Shown here: positions 34,716 through 45,771 of the stretch, piece after piece
Numbering within the stretch: position 1 is the stretch's first letter
Layout: every line of letters starts with the position of its first letter
From: Ephemerocybe angulata
Taxonomy: Eukaryota > Basidiomycota > Agaricomycetes > Agaricales > Psathyrellaceae
Direction: 5' to 3'
Length of the DNA: 64,000 bases
Assembly: GCA_013368325.1 (NCBI GenBank)
Contig: JAACJK010000220.1
Span: 620,001 to 684,000 of the forward strand
The notes under the pieces: model-generated
The model's input: the letters and a program-made list of their open reading frames with translations, nothing else
Databases searched by the model: none
Told to the model about the DNA's origin: nothing
Translations under genes and position numbers: made by a program

Positions 34716-35314
34716 GCGAAATCGCCCTGTTCAAGGGCTGTTATCAGAACAAGAGAATATCGAGTAGTGTTAGAAAAGAAATACCTTTCTCGAACTTTCG
34801 CTAGTTGAATGTTGAGCGCGTTCACGTTGAGGCCCAAGTCAAAAAATGTACTTACTCCGAGTCCCAGTCTCCGTGATCAATTGATCCGCCACGCCACTGG
34901 CAGGTTTCCCCGTTCTCTCTTCGCCTGACACTCTCAATGTTTCATTGCTTTCTTCGACAAGCATACACTCATCTTGCCCGCTGGAACCATTACACACTGA
35001 CTTATACAATTGACTCTGACCCTGGTTCTGGTACCCGGCCGTTGCTGGTTGCAGTGTATTCAGACTTTAGGCTGGCAACAACTGGCGAACAGCAGGGTGC
35101 GAATCGTAATGACATCTTGAAAATATCAAGAGAGTTGGATGGTCGGGACGTCAGGGTACGCTGCTGACGACGTCATGCAGTCATACGACGCGCTCGTGAC
35201 ACCGAGCACGCGAGCTGAGGCTTGCCTTCCGACTCTTGTTCGCCCTGCCTTTATCTACTGTTGAAGGCTATCGTACCTTCCCATCCCCCAAGACTCACCT
35301 TTCTCCCAATACCA
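34716..35314. other. Intergenic, 599 bp, between F-box gene and AKR copy 2
   Basis: Divergent spacer that should contain both promoters. Short open frames are present but none is convincing. Confidence 0.4.
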
Positions 35315-36303
35315 ATGGCCCCTAGGACAATCAAGCTCAATGACGGCCGTCAAATCCCTTGGATTGGCTTCGGAACGGGAACAGCACTGTTCAGGAAGGA
35401 CGCGACCCAACTCGTTGTCCAAGCTATCGATAATGGTATTAACCACCTAGACGGCGCACAAGTCTACAGGAATGAAGATACACTCGGTCTGGCCATCAAG
35501 GAGTCTGGCAAGCCTCGCTCAGAGCTCTTCGTTACCACCAAACTCAACCCGGGCGAGACTGTAAACATCAAGGGTACCCTTGAAGAATCCCTAAGGAAAC
35601 TTCAACTCGATCATGTCGACCTGTTCCTTGTTCATAGTCCCCACCCGGCGAATAAAGAGGGGAAGCTGCAGGATGTCTGGAGGCAGATGGAGGAGGTACA
35701 GGCGGCTGGGCTGGCCACGTCAATCGGGGTTTCCAATTTCCGCGTCGAAGACCTCGAGCAAATCCTGCAGACAGCCAAAGTAGTGCCTGCAGTTAACCAG
35801 GTGCGTGTTAGCGTGTTCTCGTGGGTCCTCAATATTCAATGTGTGCCTAACGCAATTTGTAGATTGAGCTTCACCCATATGTTTGGGACACAGCCCGCTC
35901 AATCGTAGAATTCGGCAACGAACACGGTATCTTGACCGCCTCATATGGCGGGCTGACTCCAATCGTGCGAGCTCCCGGAGGTCCAGTTGATCCTGTCATT
36001 GCATCGATCCGCGAGCGTATAGAGAGAACTCGAGGAGAACCGGTTTCGGCGGGTCAGGTGCTCACCAAATGGCTGCTGCAGAAGGGCGCTATCGTCATCA
36101 CGTATGCCTCTCTATGCAGTGCAAGCGATTTGGGACTAACTTTAGCATACAGAACTACTTCGAAAGTGGAGCGAATCAAAGAATTCCTAGATGCGGAGAA
36201 TCTACCAGACCTGGAGGAGAAGGAGATACTCGCCATCGACAATGCTGGGTTGAAGAGACATGTTCGAGCTTTCATGCACGTTGTCTTTGGAGAGACCAAA
36301 TGA
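35315..36303 (+). CDS. Aldo-keto reductase (copy 2, intact)
   Basis: NADPH-dependent carbonyl reductase of the AKR superfamily. Start MAPRTIKLNDGRQIPW; an in-frame upstream extension lacks homology to copy 1 and is left out. The catalytic tetrad is intact: Asp46 and Tyr51 in LDGAQVY, Lys76 in VTTKL and His107 in LVHSPHP. SIGVSNFRVEDL and the strand-7 segment LTASYGGLTPIVRA follow. The C-terminus is KVERIKEFLDAENLPDLEEK and it ends FGETK. Introns lie near 35802-35862 and 36103-36151. The length, about 290 residues, is normal. The substrate cannot be told from sequence. It is related to the pseudogene 3.4 kb upstream, so the pair arose by local duplication. Confidence 0.92.
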
Positions 36304-36830
36304 TCACAGCAATAGAGAAGAAGTAGATTTTGTTTTGTAAATTTATGACTTTTTATATCTCACCTACTACTCACCTACTAGATAGTTACCGGCCTGGAAC
36401 GGTCATTCGACTTCGTGAGCACGGAAAGAGCTCGCACAAGAAGCACCAGACGCCTTCGAAGATGCATTCGGCGTTATATCGCGGTAGTGCCTGCCAGTCA
36501 CAGATGCCCTACCCTGTTCCTGCAAGGATGCTTGTCACTATCGACGTTAACTGGCAGGTTCAGACACATCTTTGGTATTTGGTTGACCGCCGACACTTCG
36601 CAATGCTTGCGCTGCCATATGTCAGTTCGCGGGAAGCTTCAGTAGGGACTGCTCACAGGAACTCTGCAAGGCGTCGAAGATGCGGCGGTCAAATGCAACC
36701 TTCTCTCCCACATGAATCGGGGAAGAAGATCATAAAGCTGTCAGGTTCAGGACTAGCGATGCATTTAATAAGGATCGCCCGTAATTTCGAACTTCTTGGT
36801 GCCTAAGTCCCCCGGTTTCCCTCAGCCAGA
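36304..36830. other. Intergenic, 527 bp, upstream of family member B
   Basis: A 158-codon open frame (36330-36806) spans it but shows no recognisable feature. I read the region as the reductase 3' end plus the promoter of member B. Confidence 0.4.
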
Positions 36831-37936
36831 ATGCTAGCCCGTCTGTCTTTACTCTCCCTTCTCCTCACCACCGGCCTTCCAGCCACCTACGGGCAAACTT
36901 CCAACGTCACTTGCCTTCCGTACTACGACTGGGTGAGTCAGCCGATCCCGTTTGCCGGCTGCAGGCTACTAAGACTGTGCCTACTGCCTAGACATCCAAC
37001 TCTCAGAAGCAAACACCTTGCCAAGTCGCTTCATCGCTATTATCGCTATGTAATGGGGGTAAACGTAGGTTCAATATGGACATTATAAGTGAATGTTTCG
37101 GGTCCTGATACACTTTCAGCATTCGACGTCGTCCCACTTTCCGCGGGGCAGCACTATCAAGGACCTACCACAGTCTCAGGCTCAAACCCCTGCATGTGCA
37201 ACACTGTAACGTATTCTCTGATGGCAGCGTGCGGTCTGTGCCAAGGAAGGAGCGTTCTACGTTGGAGTGAATGGTCGACCAATTGCCCAATTGTCTCTTT
37301 ACGCCAGTAAGTTCGAAACTTAGCGAGCAATTATCATTTCAACGCTAAGCGCCTGTCCCAGGTTCTCTCAGCCGCTACCATCAGGTCTTCGGGTTCCGGC
37401 TTGGGCCTATCTAGATGTTAAAGTAGGTTCAACGCGTCAAGGTTAGCTATCTGGAATGACCGATTGGTGACAGGAAAAGGACGCGTTCGACCAATTTTTG
37501 GCAAAGGGTAACGCAAGTAAGCAACCTCGGCTTTGATTTCGACCACATAATAGACCCCTAATCAGTCTGACCACCTTTGACCTTCACGGTAGATTCTACC
37601 GAATCCACGTCCGCCCTAGCACCCACCACCACTTCACAGACTGGACCTGCCACTAGCACTGCGCTTTCAGACACGACTACAAGTGACTCTGAGGCGTCTG
37701 CCAGCGCGACTGCAGAGTCTAGCGAAGGGGAGGGTGCAGAGACGCCAAAGCCTGATCTCAAGAAAGCAAATCGCGTTGGAGGCGCGGTGGTTGGGTCTAT
37801 TCTGGGAGTCGCCCTGATCTTCGGAGTAGGAACGATTGCTCTGAAACGTCGAAGGCGAGCTCGGTATCCTCACCCAAGCGAGGATCAACCTCAAGCTGTG
37901 ACGAAGCCGGGTAGCGGCGGAGCCCAGCCAGCATAA
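36831..37936 (+). CDS. Cys-rich single-pass membrane protein, tandem family member B
   Basis: Paralogue of members A, C and D. The signal peptide is MLARLSLLSLLLTTGLPATY; CLPYYDW follows, with the intron again right after Trp. Next are TPCQVASSLLSLC, the core CMCNTVTYSLMAACGLC, WSEWSTNC and LRVPAWAYLDV. The stalk is Thr/Ser-rich (STESTSALAPTTTSQTGP), and the membrane helix is VGGAVVGSILGVALIFGVG followed by KRRRRAR. The cytoplasmic tail is only about 25 residues, the shortest of the four. The join to the stalk exon needs an acceptor at the end of GGTAG near 37592. Probably a surface protein; no function is known to me. Confidence 0.72.
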
Positions 37937-38435
37937 AGTTCCTTGGCACTGCACCCTACTGCAGCCTTGGAGCTCGAAGCTTATGCAAAGTGCACAGCTG
38001 TTATTCTCCGACATGCTCGCAAAGGGCATCTGATATGGCTCCAGTGAATTGGTCAGGCGCTTGTTGATCTCTGCCAGGGTTCTATCGAATTCTATCTCTT
38101 GTCCAAGTTCCGCGGAGTGTCCATCGATTTCTATGATACATTTACCTATACCTACTATTGAGCTATGCATTGTACGAGGCTTGTATAATGCCTTCCCTTC
38201 ACCAAGATCGTTATCATATGGGCAGCTGGCTGCCTGAGCACGCGTGCCGCGCGCGCTTAGGCACCCCATCAGCTCTGCGGCTGTTTATGGATAGACCCAT
38301 CAGAGCATCTGCGGTAGCCGGTGGGAGTTTGGATGGCGTTGACCCTTGACAGTCAACAGGACCGCCGCCCACCGGGTCCTCTGGTTTGCCTCTTGCCATC
38401 GTCCTCCCGTCGTTGACCCCCTTTTTCTGCCCGCC
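37937..38435. other. Intergenic, 499 bp, between members B and C
   Basis: It may hide a first exon of member C carrying a signal peptide, but I could not define one. Nothing else is assignable. Confidence 0.4.
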
Positions 38436-39801
38436 ATGACGTCCAGCCAAATGGCCACCTGCTCCACCGCGCAGTGGGTGCGTGCCTGCTCCTGCTTTGC
38501 ATAGCGCCCAGCTCCCTTCTGACTAAAGATCATGATGTGCAGACCTTCAACTCGAAGAACCAGAGCCCTTGTGTCGTAGCATCGGCTTTGGCAGGTGTCT
38601 GCGTCGGCGGTGGTATGTTTGCTTGCCTAGTAGCTACTGCGTGAAGGGCGCGCGCCTAACGGCTTGTTCTTCTTTCCAGACTTCACCCTGACCCCTCTTG
38701 AGCCGGACTTTGTCTATCTGGGCCCATCGCAAGCTGCTGCGACGCCTTGTCGATGTAGCTCTGTGTATTACTCTCTGCTGAGCGCCTGTGGGACATGTCA
38801 GAACAGGAACTACATCAGGTGAGCGCACACATCCGCCTCCACTATTCATTCATACTGAAATAATATTGTGATTGAGATGGAGTCGTTATTCGGCAAATTG
38901 TACCACCGTTTACCTGACGACGTAAGACTCAATCCAACAGACCTTAGGAATCCAGCTAACATTCTTTAGTTTCCCTCGAGACTTGCCGCAGGGAGTCGCA
39001 GTCCCTCATTGGGCTTATCAGAATGTCACGGTGAGTTATGCCCTTTGACAGGGCGACGCCACGTAACTGAGATATGTACCTGGAACTTGTAGGTGAACGA
39101 CGGCTGGGTCCTCGCAGACGCGCAAGCGGACACGGGTGCGGAGGTGACCGCAGCTCCTGCCAGTAGCACCTCGGCTTCTGGCTCAGGAAGCGCGACTGGG
39201 TCCAATTCACCGCAGAACACAAATGGCCCGGCTGGACCCACAAGAAAGAGTAGCAACACTGGCGCCATTGCCGGAGGCGTTGTCGGGGGCATCGTCGGTC
39301 TCGCTCTGATCGGTGCTTTGATATTCTTCTTCCTCCGCCGTCGCAGGCAGCAGAAAGTCCCTGCTTCTGCTCAATATACCGCAGCACCGATGATGTCCCC
39401 ACCCCCGATGATGCAGGCCAATACCCCAACCCCCTTGGGATACGGAGATGGAAGCAGTCACTATCAGCATACTGGAGGTAGCGGCGGCATGCCTGCCCCT
39501 CAAGTCTACGTATGTGTTTCTTTCCTGCCTGATTTGTGAGCATTTGTAACCTTTATCATTCTTGCAGAATCCCGACAACCCCTCTACATTCCCCACCAAC
39601 GAGTTCGCACCTCCTGGCGGTCTCAACTACTCGGGCGGCTCGCCCTCCCCGAACTATAGTCAGCAAAACTTTGGTCAGCAGGCCAACTATATTCCCCCTG
39701 CTATCACTGGGCAATCTTCGAACTCTGGATATACCCAAGCGAATACCTCACTTACCCATAATACCAATACCCCGAGGTATACCGGTGTGCCGGAACTTTA
39801 A
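38436..39801 (+). CDS. Cys-rich single-pass membrane protein, tandem family member C
   Basis: Same architecture as A, B and D. From the ATG at 38436 it reads MTSSQMATCSTAQW, with an intron after the Trp, then SPCVVASALAGVC. The core is CRCSSVYYSLLSACGTC, W-S-R-Y-S-A-N-C and VAVPHWAYQNV. A Ser/Gly-rich stalk precedes the helix GAIAGGVVGGIVGLALIGAL and FFFLRRRRQQ. The cytoplasmic tail is Pro/Asn/Gln-rich and ends RYTGVPEL, resembling the GYTGAAELS end of member D. Unlike the others, no signal peptide is visible before the first cysteine; the frame is open further upstream but has no ATG. The true start may be in an unrecognised exon. Confidence 0.7.
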
Positions 39802-40274
39802 ATACCATCCCTCCCTCCTTGGCCTGATTCCTCAGACCTTCAAGCTTTATGTATCCTTTTTGCCTTTGCCTGTTTGAACTGCTCTTGGACGTACAATACC
39901 TTACGGATCTGACGGATGCAAACTATTACTCGTCCTTCTTCAATTAGCTACATAAGATAGCTTTCACTCACCTACCTCGACATTCTTGGAATTGAGAGGT
40001 TTCGTTACTGAATTAATCCTTCGCCCTTCAGCTTGAGATCTGAAATTTGAAATCTTGAGAGCGGACAGCCTTGGTCTCCGATATGACCGAGGCGTTTCAC
40101 GATTTCGGCCCACCCGCGCTGGTGCGGCGTTCTGAAGCTCATCACAGAGGACTCCGCCGGCCACCCAACATGTGGAAGTAAGTACAGCCTATCAACAGGA
40201 TTGCCCATCATGTGTTGAGCACCGCTGAGGGAGGCTAGGCATCATTGGAAGTGTTGAGCTTGTCTCCTCCCACC
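39802..40274. other. Intergenic, 473 bp, between members C and D
   Basis: No further gene or site is assignable here. Confidence 0.4.
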
Positions 40275-41724
40275 ATGTCCATCGAATATCGCAGACCGAT
40301 ATACCTGAAAGCCGCTCTTTCTTTGGCTCTCCTGGCAACCAGAGCGCTCGCGCAGGACTCGAATGTGCAAACATGTATAGCGGGAGCTTCTTGGGTGAAT
40401 TCTTCCATAGCCGCATCTCGAGCGCCCACTCATTCCATTGACACTTCTCGTATATCCACATAGCTGGTCAACTCAAAGGGCCAGACGCCATGTCTTCTAG
40501 CATCATACCTCGAGTCCACTTGCACCGGTCAGCTCCTTGTTAACCAGCCTCCACATCTCGAAACTGATCCACCGCGCAGTTATGCAAGTGAACGCGATTC
40601 CGGAGGGCACGCATTACCTTGGACCTCAGAGTCCCGAGGAAGCCAATGCGTGCCTATGCAACTCCATTGTCTACTCCCTCGTTAGCGGGTGCGCAGCCTG
40701 CCAGGGGCGCAGATGGGCATCATGGCCACAGTGGATAACGAATTGCTCGTCTACGACCGGGAACCCGTAAGAGATATTACAGCTCATTCCTAGTAACTGC
40801 GTCTCATCCTTCGACGATTACAGATTCCCAAATGCAATCCCACCTGCAGCTCAACTCCCTGAATGGGCCTTTATGGATGTGATGAATCAGGTAGCCCTTA
40901 TCGTCTAGCAAGCGCTCATGCACATTTCTTACTCTCCTTTACTAGGCCGACCGAAGCTGGAATGCCACTTTGGCACAATCTTGTACGTTCGGATAACTCT
41001 CTAATCTCGTCACTCAAGCTCATACCTGCTGCAGTAACACAACCTGCGCCTACCCCTACGCCAACCACAGCTGGAACAACTCCAACAGTAACCAAGCCGC
41101 CTCCTACAACCACTCCCAGCCCAAGCGCCAGCAGTGCCTCAACTGGCTCTGGGAAATCGAACACCGGTGCCATCGCGGGTGGCGTCGTGGGCGGTGTCGT
41201 CGGCCTCGTTGCAATTGGACTCCTCGCCCTCTGGCTCTTCCTCCGCAAAAGAAGGAACGCTGTGCCCAAAGATTTCGTAGTGGACACGAAACCGAACCAG
41301 GTTCCCAACATGCACAATCGGGCAGACTCCCAAGCCGCGATGCTTCAAAGCAATTATGGCCCAAGTCCTCCCCCGATCAGCTCGAGCCTTACCCCGAGCT
41401 TGTGGAACGCTCCTCAAGGAAATAATGGCTCACCAACACCCGCGGGGTACTATCAAGATCAAGCACAGTCTCTGGTACGCCGCTTCTGCTATACCGACAG
41501 AATCTCACTTACATTTCCTCCAACAGAACCCTTCGATGACGGGCAGCTCAGTCCCCATGTCAATCCCTATGTCCCCGAACTCGGCGGTGTACACCACACT
41601 TCCTAGCAGGAGATCGTTCGAGAGTCATACTGTATCGCAGACGTCGCACGGGCAGTTCGGATCCTTGGTGTCGGGCCCTCCGAGGAATGGAGGCGGTTAC
41701 ACTGGTGCTGCCGAGCTTTCATAG
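40275..41724 (+). CDS. Cys-rich single-pass membrane protein, tandem family member D
   Basis: Fourth member of the array. The start MSIEYRRPIYLK leads into a signal peptide (AALSLALLATRALAQ), then TCIAGASW with the shared intron after Trp. TPCLLASYLESTC, the core CLCNSIVYSLVSGCAAC, W-P-Q-W-I-T-N-C and AQLPEWAFMDV follow. A Pro/Thr-rich stalk (TPTPTTAGTTPTVTKPPPTT) leads to the helix GAIAGGVVGGVVGLVAIGLL and FLRKRRN. The tail is Ser/Asn/Pro-rich and ends GYTGAAELS. About six introns are needed. The stalk and helix most resemble member C, which suggests these two duplicated most recently. No enzyme motif is seen. Confidence 0.74.
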
Positions 41725-42272
41725 GTCCTTCTCCCATCGTTTCCCTTGTTCATAATCTTATTTACGCACACCTAACGCCTCACGACTATATAGCCACTGG
41801 GCTGCGGATGCGTCTACTATGTGAGCCTTATTGATGACCACTATGATACTAATACCAAACCTTGTGCATCTTCCTGTACTCACTACGATTGGAGCCCATA
41901 GTTTTACTGTTTGCGACTTGAGAAATGATGAAGTCTTTGGAGAGCCTGAATACAAGCTTGAAAAAAGTTCAAAGGTTACAAAGGGCATACCTTACCGAGC
42001 ATTCCATAAACGTATGCATAGCATCGGCTGGGCCGGGTACAAGGCCTCCCAGGAGGACTGACTGAATGGTACACCGTACAGCCCTCCGCAGATCTTAGGA
42101 AGCTATGTCTGTCAGATTTTATTAAATGCGCAGAGTGCGGTTGGTAGGTGCTTACGAGGAGCTGTGTCGGGATCTACGCTCCGGCGCGCTACCTCCGCCT
42201 GACAGTATAAGAGGAAGCCTCGGCTTGCAATGGTTGCCCGTCTTTCACTTCCTTCCCCAACCTCCACATAAT
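41725..42272. other. Intergenic, 548 bp, downstream of member D
   Basis: No recognisable gene. It marks the end of the family array. Confidence 0.4.
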
Positions 42273-42700
42273 ATGGCATCAGACCCTATGCCCACTATTG
42301 ACAATCAAGCCTCTGGCCTGGCGTCCACTCCCACCAGCCATCCGACGGATAGGATATCTAGTGCTACCCAGAATCTTAAACAAGAACAGCAACTCTTCGG
42401 AGGGGATTCAGATATCGTACAGCGCCAGGCAGATATCCTCATCGAAACGTTCGTGATGACAACTCCTCTACTTTTACAAATGCTAACCTCGATACACTGT
42501 TAGATTACAGCAGACCCAAAACTCAAAAGTAGTGGAAACCACCGTTGTCACCACACTGTTCGTCGAAGAGGATTTCGCTTCGTATTCAGAGTGAGTAAGG
42601 TTCCCGTCCGAGCAACGAAAGTTGAGCTGACTTCTGTTCGATCCGCAGTGACGAGGAGAGCCCTGTGATTACCTTTAGTGACCATCCACTGGGACCGTAA
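42273..42700 (+). CDS. Small hypothetical acidic protein, about 105 residues
   Basis: Not recognised. Three short exons can be joined: MASDPMPTIDNQASG to DILIET, then LQQTQNSKVVETTVVTTLFV to FASYS, then DDEESPVITFSDHPLGP. Introns are about 42449-42503 and 42593-42648, both with GT-AG ends, and the frame is kept through both. The product is hydrophilic, Ser/Thr/Asp-rich and probably disordered, with no signal peptide or membrane helix. A transcript would be needed to confirm it, so confidence is modest. Confidence 0.45.
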
Positions 42701-43426
42701 GCATATTTTTCCTTCCCAAGGGGAACCTGAATTTCAAGCTGACGAACGGTGGCAGGGGACGAGGGGATCCTGGGCAGTGGGTAACTGGTGTCCGCGTCAA
42801 GGCCAACGGGAAACCGCTGAAGCCTCCTCCGAAGTGAGGCGATGCATGGGTACTATCTCCCTGCCCGCACAACTTGGAAAACTTGGAATTAATGCAATAC
42901 ATATCTACCAGTGTGCACGCAATGTACACGAGGCTGCGTCGAGGCAGGGTCATGGGAAGGTCAGCGGGGGTCAGATTAGGCGCCAAAGTTGATCATCGGG
43001 ACGTCGTTGAACAGAGGGGTCAGCTGTAGCGAGTTCACGGGAGATTTGGGTGCAAGGATACGATATAGAAGAGAGGTTCTGGTGGAGAGTTGGCTCGGAG
43101 TCGGGATTGACACGAAATGGCGGCACCATGTTTAGCCCCTATTCTACCCACGTGACTCAACGCGCCTTAAATTAGCGCCCACAACCGACGCGTCGGCTGG
43201 AGGGAGGACGCTGGGAGGAGGGTTGTCGGGTCGTAGGGGCAAATTGTAGTTTATTATATACTGCTGTTGAGCTCCATTGCCATTTTCTGCTGCGGGATAG
43301 CTGCCAAACCGAAGTGAGAAACGAGTCAAAGCGGAATTGGGAACGTACCACGTGATTTTGCGCGTCTGTGATTGGCTCGGCGGGGTCAGAGCGCCACCAT
43401 TGACTCTTGCCTTCTCCCAACACACC
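42701..43426. promoter_or_regulatory. 726-bp region upstream of CHMP7 with palindromes
   Basis: No gene seen. It has two CACGTG sites at 43149-43154 and 43349-43354 and a perfect 12-bp palindrome CCGACGCGTCGG at 43185-43196. These are candidate bHLH and MBF-like sites; their function is not shown. Confidence 0.4.
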
Positions 43427-45086
43427 ATGGCGCCCCCAACACCCCCCACACCGTCTGTCTCTGCCCCAATAATGGATTTGGAAACCTTCTCATCTACCTC
43501 AACAACCCGTCTGCAAGCGCTCTATTCAGACTTCTCGAGGCAAAAGGCCTCGAACCCCACTTCATACCAAGCCAACGTTGAGTGGTGGCGGAAGGCGCTG
43601 GAGACGATTGTGAGCTCGGGATTCCAAGACGAGCATGGCTCTATATATGGGAAGAAGCAGGGAAGTGGGAAGAGCAGGCTTGTGCTCCATGCGAATGCCA
43701 CTTTGCTTGACCAGGTGAAGATTCCGCGAGTCGGAAAGCCGCTGGCCCTCGGAGCCGTCCTCGTGCGTCTATTCGTGTCCTGTACCTATGTGTGCTATGA
43801 ATCTGACTACTGTTTGGACCAGTAAAGTCTGAGTTGCACGCCTCACATTCATTCTATCCCCTCGCCGAGTTCACGTCGCTCAAATCCTCAATCTACTCAA
43901 CGCACTCGCTCCCCATCCGAATAGCCTCATACGTCGTGGGCAAGCCGCTCTGGTGGGCCCTAGAGCAGATGGGCATTGTCGGGGAAGAAGGCATTCTGGG
44001 CTCAAGTACACGCGACCACCACAAGGGCACGGCATGGCACGGTGACTACGTTATCATCACTCTGGCAGCAAAGGCTGCGGAGACGATACAGGAGATGCAG
44101 CGGGATATCGTGGCTGGGCCTTCGGATTCTCTGTATAGCTTTGAGAGCTTTAGGAAGACGTTTGGTGTTTCGCTTGACACGAGTGGTGCGCCGCTGTCGG
44201 AGTTGGACGCGAAGGTTCTTCTGAAGTTCTTGGAGAGGGACCGTGGAGTGTTGGTCTACGACAATGATGTGGGTTTCTGGAATTCATGTGTGAGCTTGTC
44301 GACTGACGCATATCAGGTTGTCAAATTTGTGGACGAGGATGCACCAGCTGAAGACCGTATCATCACGCCTGTGGACCGCGGTATTCTAGAGCTCAAGTCT
44401 GCAGTCCAGAATATGCATACGCTAGTCAACTCTCTGCAAGAAAAAATAGATCAGTAAGGACGTCTCTTCTCCACGAAGACGCGGAAAGCTTAAGTACTAC
44501 TAGGTGCACGAGGCAAGCGTCTGAAGCTTTGCAGAAGGAACGAAAACCTCTGGCTCTGAGCTACATCCGTTCACGGAAAACTTTGCAAGAGGTGCTTTCG
44601 AAACGGCTCGGTTCATTGGCGACCTTGGAGTCTACGCTTGTGACGGTAGAAACGGCTGCGGGAGACGTAGAGGTATGTGCCATCCTTCATGTTCTGGACG
44701 TCATACTTAACCCATCTGTGCAGATCATGAAGTCTTATGAGTCGTCTACAGCGACTCTCAAGTCCATTCTCTCTCACCCGTCTCTGCAACGCGAGAATGT
44801 TGACAAGACGATGGAAGCTTTGGCTGAAGCCAATGCTGATGCTCGTGAGATTGACGATGCTGTGAGAGTAGGAGCGGATGTTGCTCTGGGTGTGGAGGAT
44901 AATGTTGACGAGTCCGAGATTGAGGCGGAGTGGGCCGAGATGGTCAAGCAATTGGGCAAGGAGAAGGAGGAGGAGGAGGGTCAGGCGGAGCGGGAGAAGC
45001 TGGGTGCTGCGGAACTTCGGACTCCTCAAGAGCTGCCGCAGGATGGAAGGAAGACGCCAGAGAAGGTCTCCGTTCTGTCGACATGA
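43427..45086 (+). CDS. CHM7: ESCRT-III-like protein CHMP7 (Chm7)
   Basis: CHMP7 recruits ESCRT-III to the nuclear envelope for resealing and quality control. Exons join to roughly 470 residues. The N-terminal half is winged-helix-like (LWWALEQMGIVGEEGILGSS, then HKGTAWHGDYVIITLAAKA). The C-terminal half is a Snf7 domain of long charged helices: QKERKPLALSYIRSRKTLQE, ATLESTLVTVETAAGDVEIM, TMEALAEANADAREIDDAVR and then an acidic EIEAEWAEM segment. The start MAPPTPPTPSVSAP is used, though the frame is open 30 codons upstream. Introns are near 43763-43824, 44271-44315, 44456-44512 and 44673-44723. There is no sign of damage. Confidence 0.85.
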
Positions 45087-45304
45087 TTCACGAGTCATAT
45101 CAGTTTCTCTTGCCTTGGCCTAGGACTGTCCGTCGCAATCCCATAGACTTTTCTCCCACTCATATGCCACTCTTACTCGCACACAAAGCATTATAGGCGA
45201 TGATCCCATTATACAACTATTGCACACATTAAACCGTTACAAGTACAGGCACTGAAACAAAGTCCCAAAATTCTAGATGCTGGTGGTGGGTGGTAGGAGG
45301 AGGT

Positions 45305-45612
45305 TTACTTGCTGCCCATGCCCACGGCGTTCTTGGCCTTGTCCATCATGGACTCGGAGTTCTGGTTGGAGTTGCCGGACATGGTGTCTCCCATCTTTTG
45401 GGTGTTCGACTTTTGGCTGTTGGGCTGCACGCTGGAAGCCATGGAGTCGGTGGTGCCCTTGATGGCGTCGCCGGCGTGCTCGAACATTCCCTTCTGGGAG
45501 TCGGGCTATAGGGGCGTGTGTTAGAAGATGCTAATGAGTTGGCTCGGTATTGCAGTACCTTCATGGCAGAGCCAGCCTTGTCGGTGAAGGATTGACGACC
45601 GGCATCAGACAT
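45305..45612 (-). CDS. Stress protein of the HSP9/HSP12 family
   Basis: Small hydrophilic protein of about 82 residues that associates with membranes under stress in yeast (Hsp12) and S. pombe (Hsp9). It reads MSDAGRQSFTDKAGSAMK, then PDSQKGMFEHAGDAIKGTTD, and ends KAKNAVGMGSK. The DKAGSAMKPDSQK region is the family hallmark. One coding intron lies near 45507-45557. A 5' leader intron is likely at 45655-45710, with a branch-like TTAAC and a CAG acceptor. The leader has four tandem CCAA units just before the ATG. A TATA box (45772-45778) and AGGGG boxes upstream fit strong stress induction. Confidence 0.92.
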
Positions 45613-45620
45613 TGTTATAA

Positions 45621-45639
45621 GGTTGGTTGGTTGGTTGGG
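45621..45639. repeat. Four-fold GGTT tandem repeat in the HSP9/12 leader
   Basis: Four GGTT units followed by GGG, on the plus strand, read as CCAA repeats in the HSP9/12 mRNA leader just before the start codon. Confidence 0.7.
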
Positions 45640-45771
45640 TAAAGGCTGGTGAAGCTGCATCGAACAAGCGTTAATAGGACTCGAGTAAGCACTGGGAGAG
45701 GTGAAAGTACCTTTGGTAGTTGTGGGTAGAAGTGAAGGCGCTGCTGTTCTCTCTCGTTGTGGAAGGGTCCC

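Noticed and set aside
36330..36806. 158-codon open frame between AKR copy 2 and member B
   Set aside because: No recognisable feature and no sign of the family cysteine pattern; not a fifth member.
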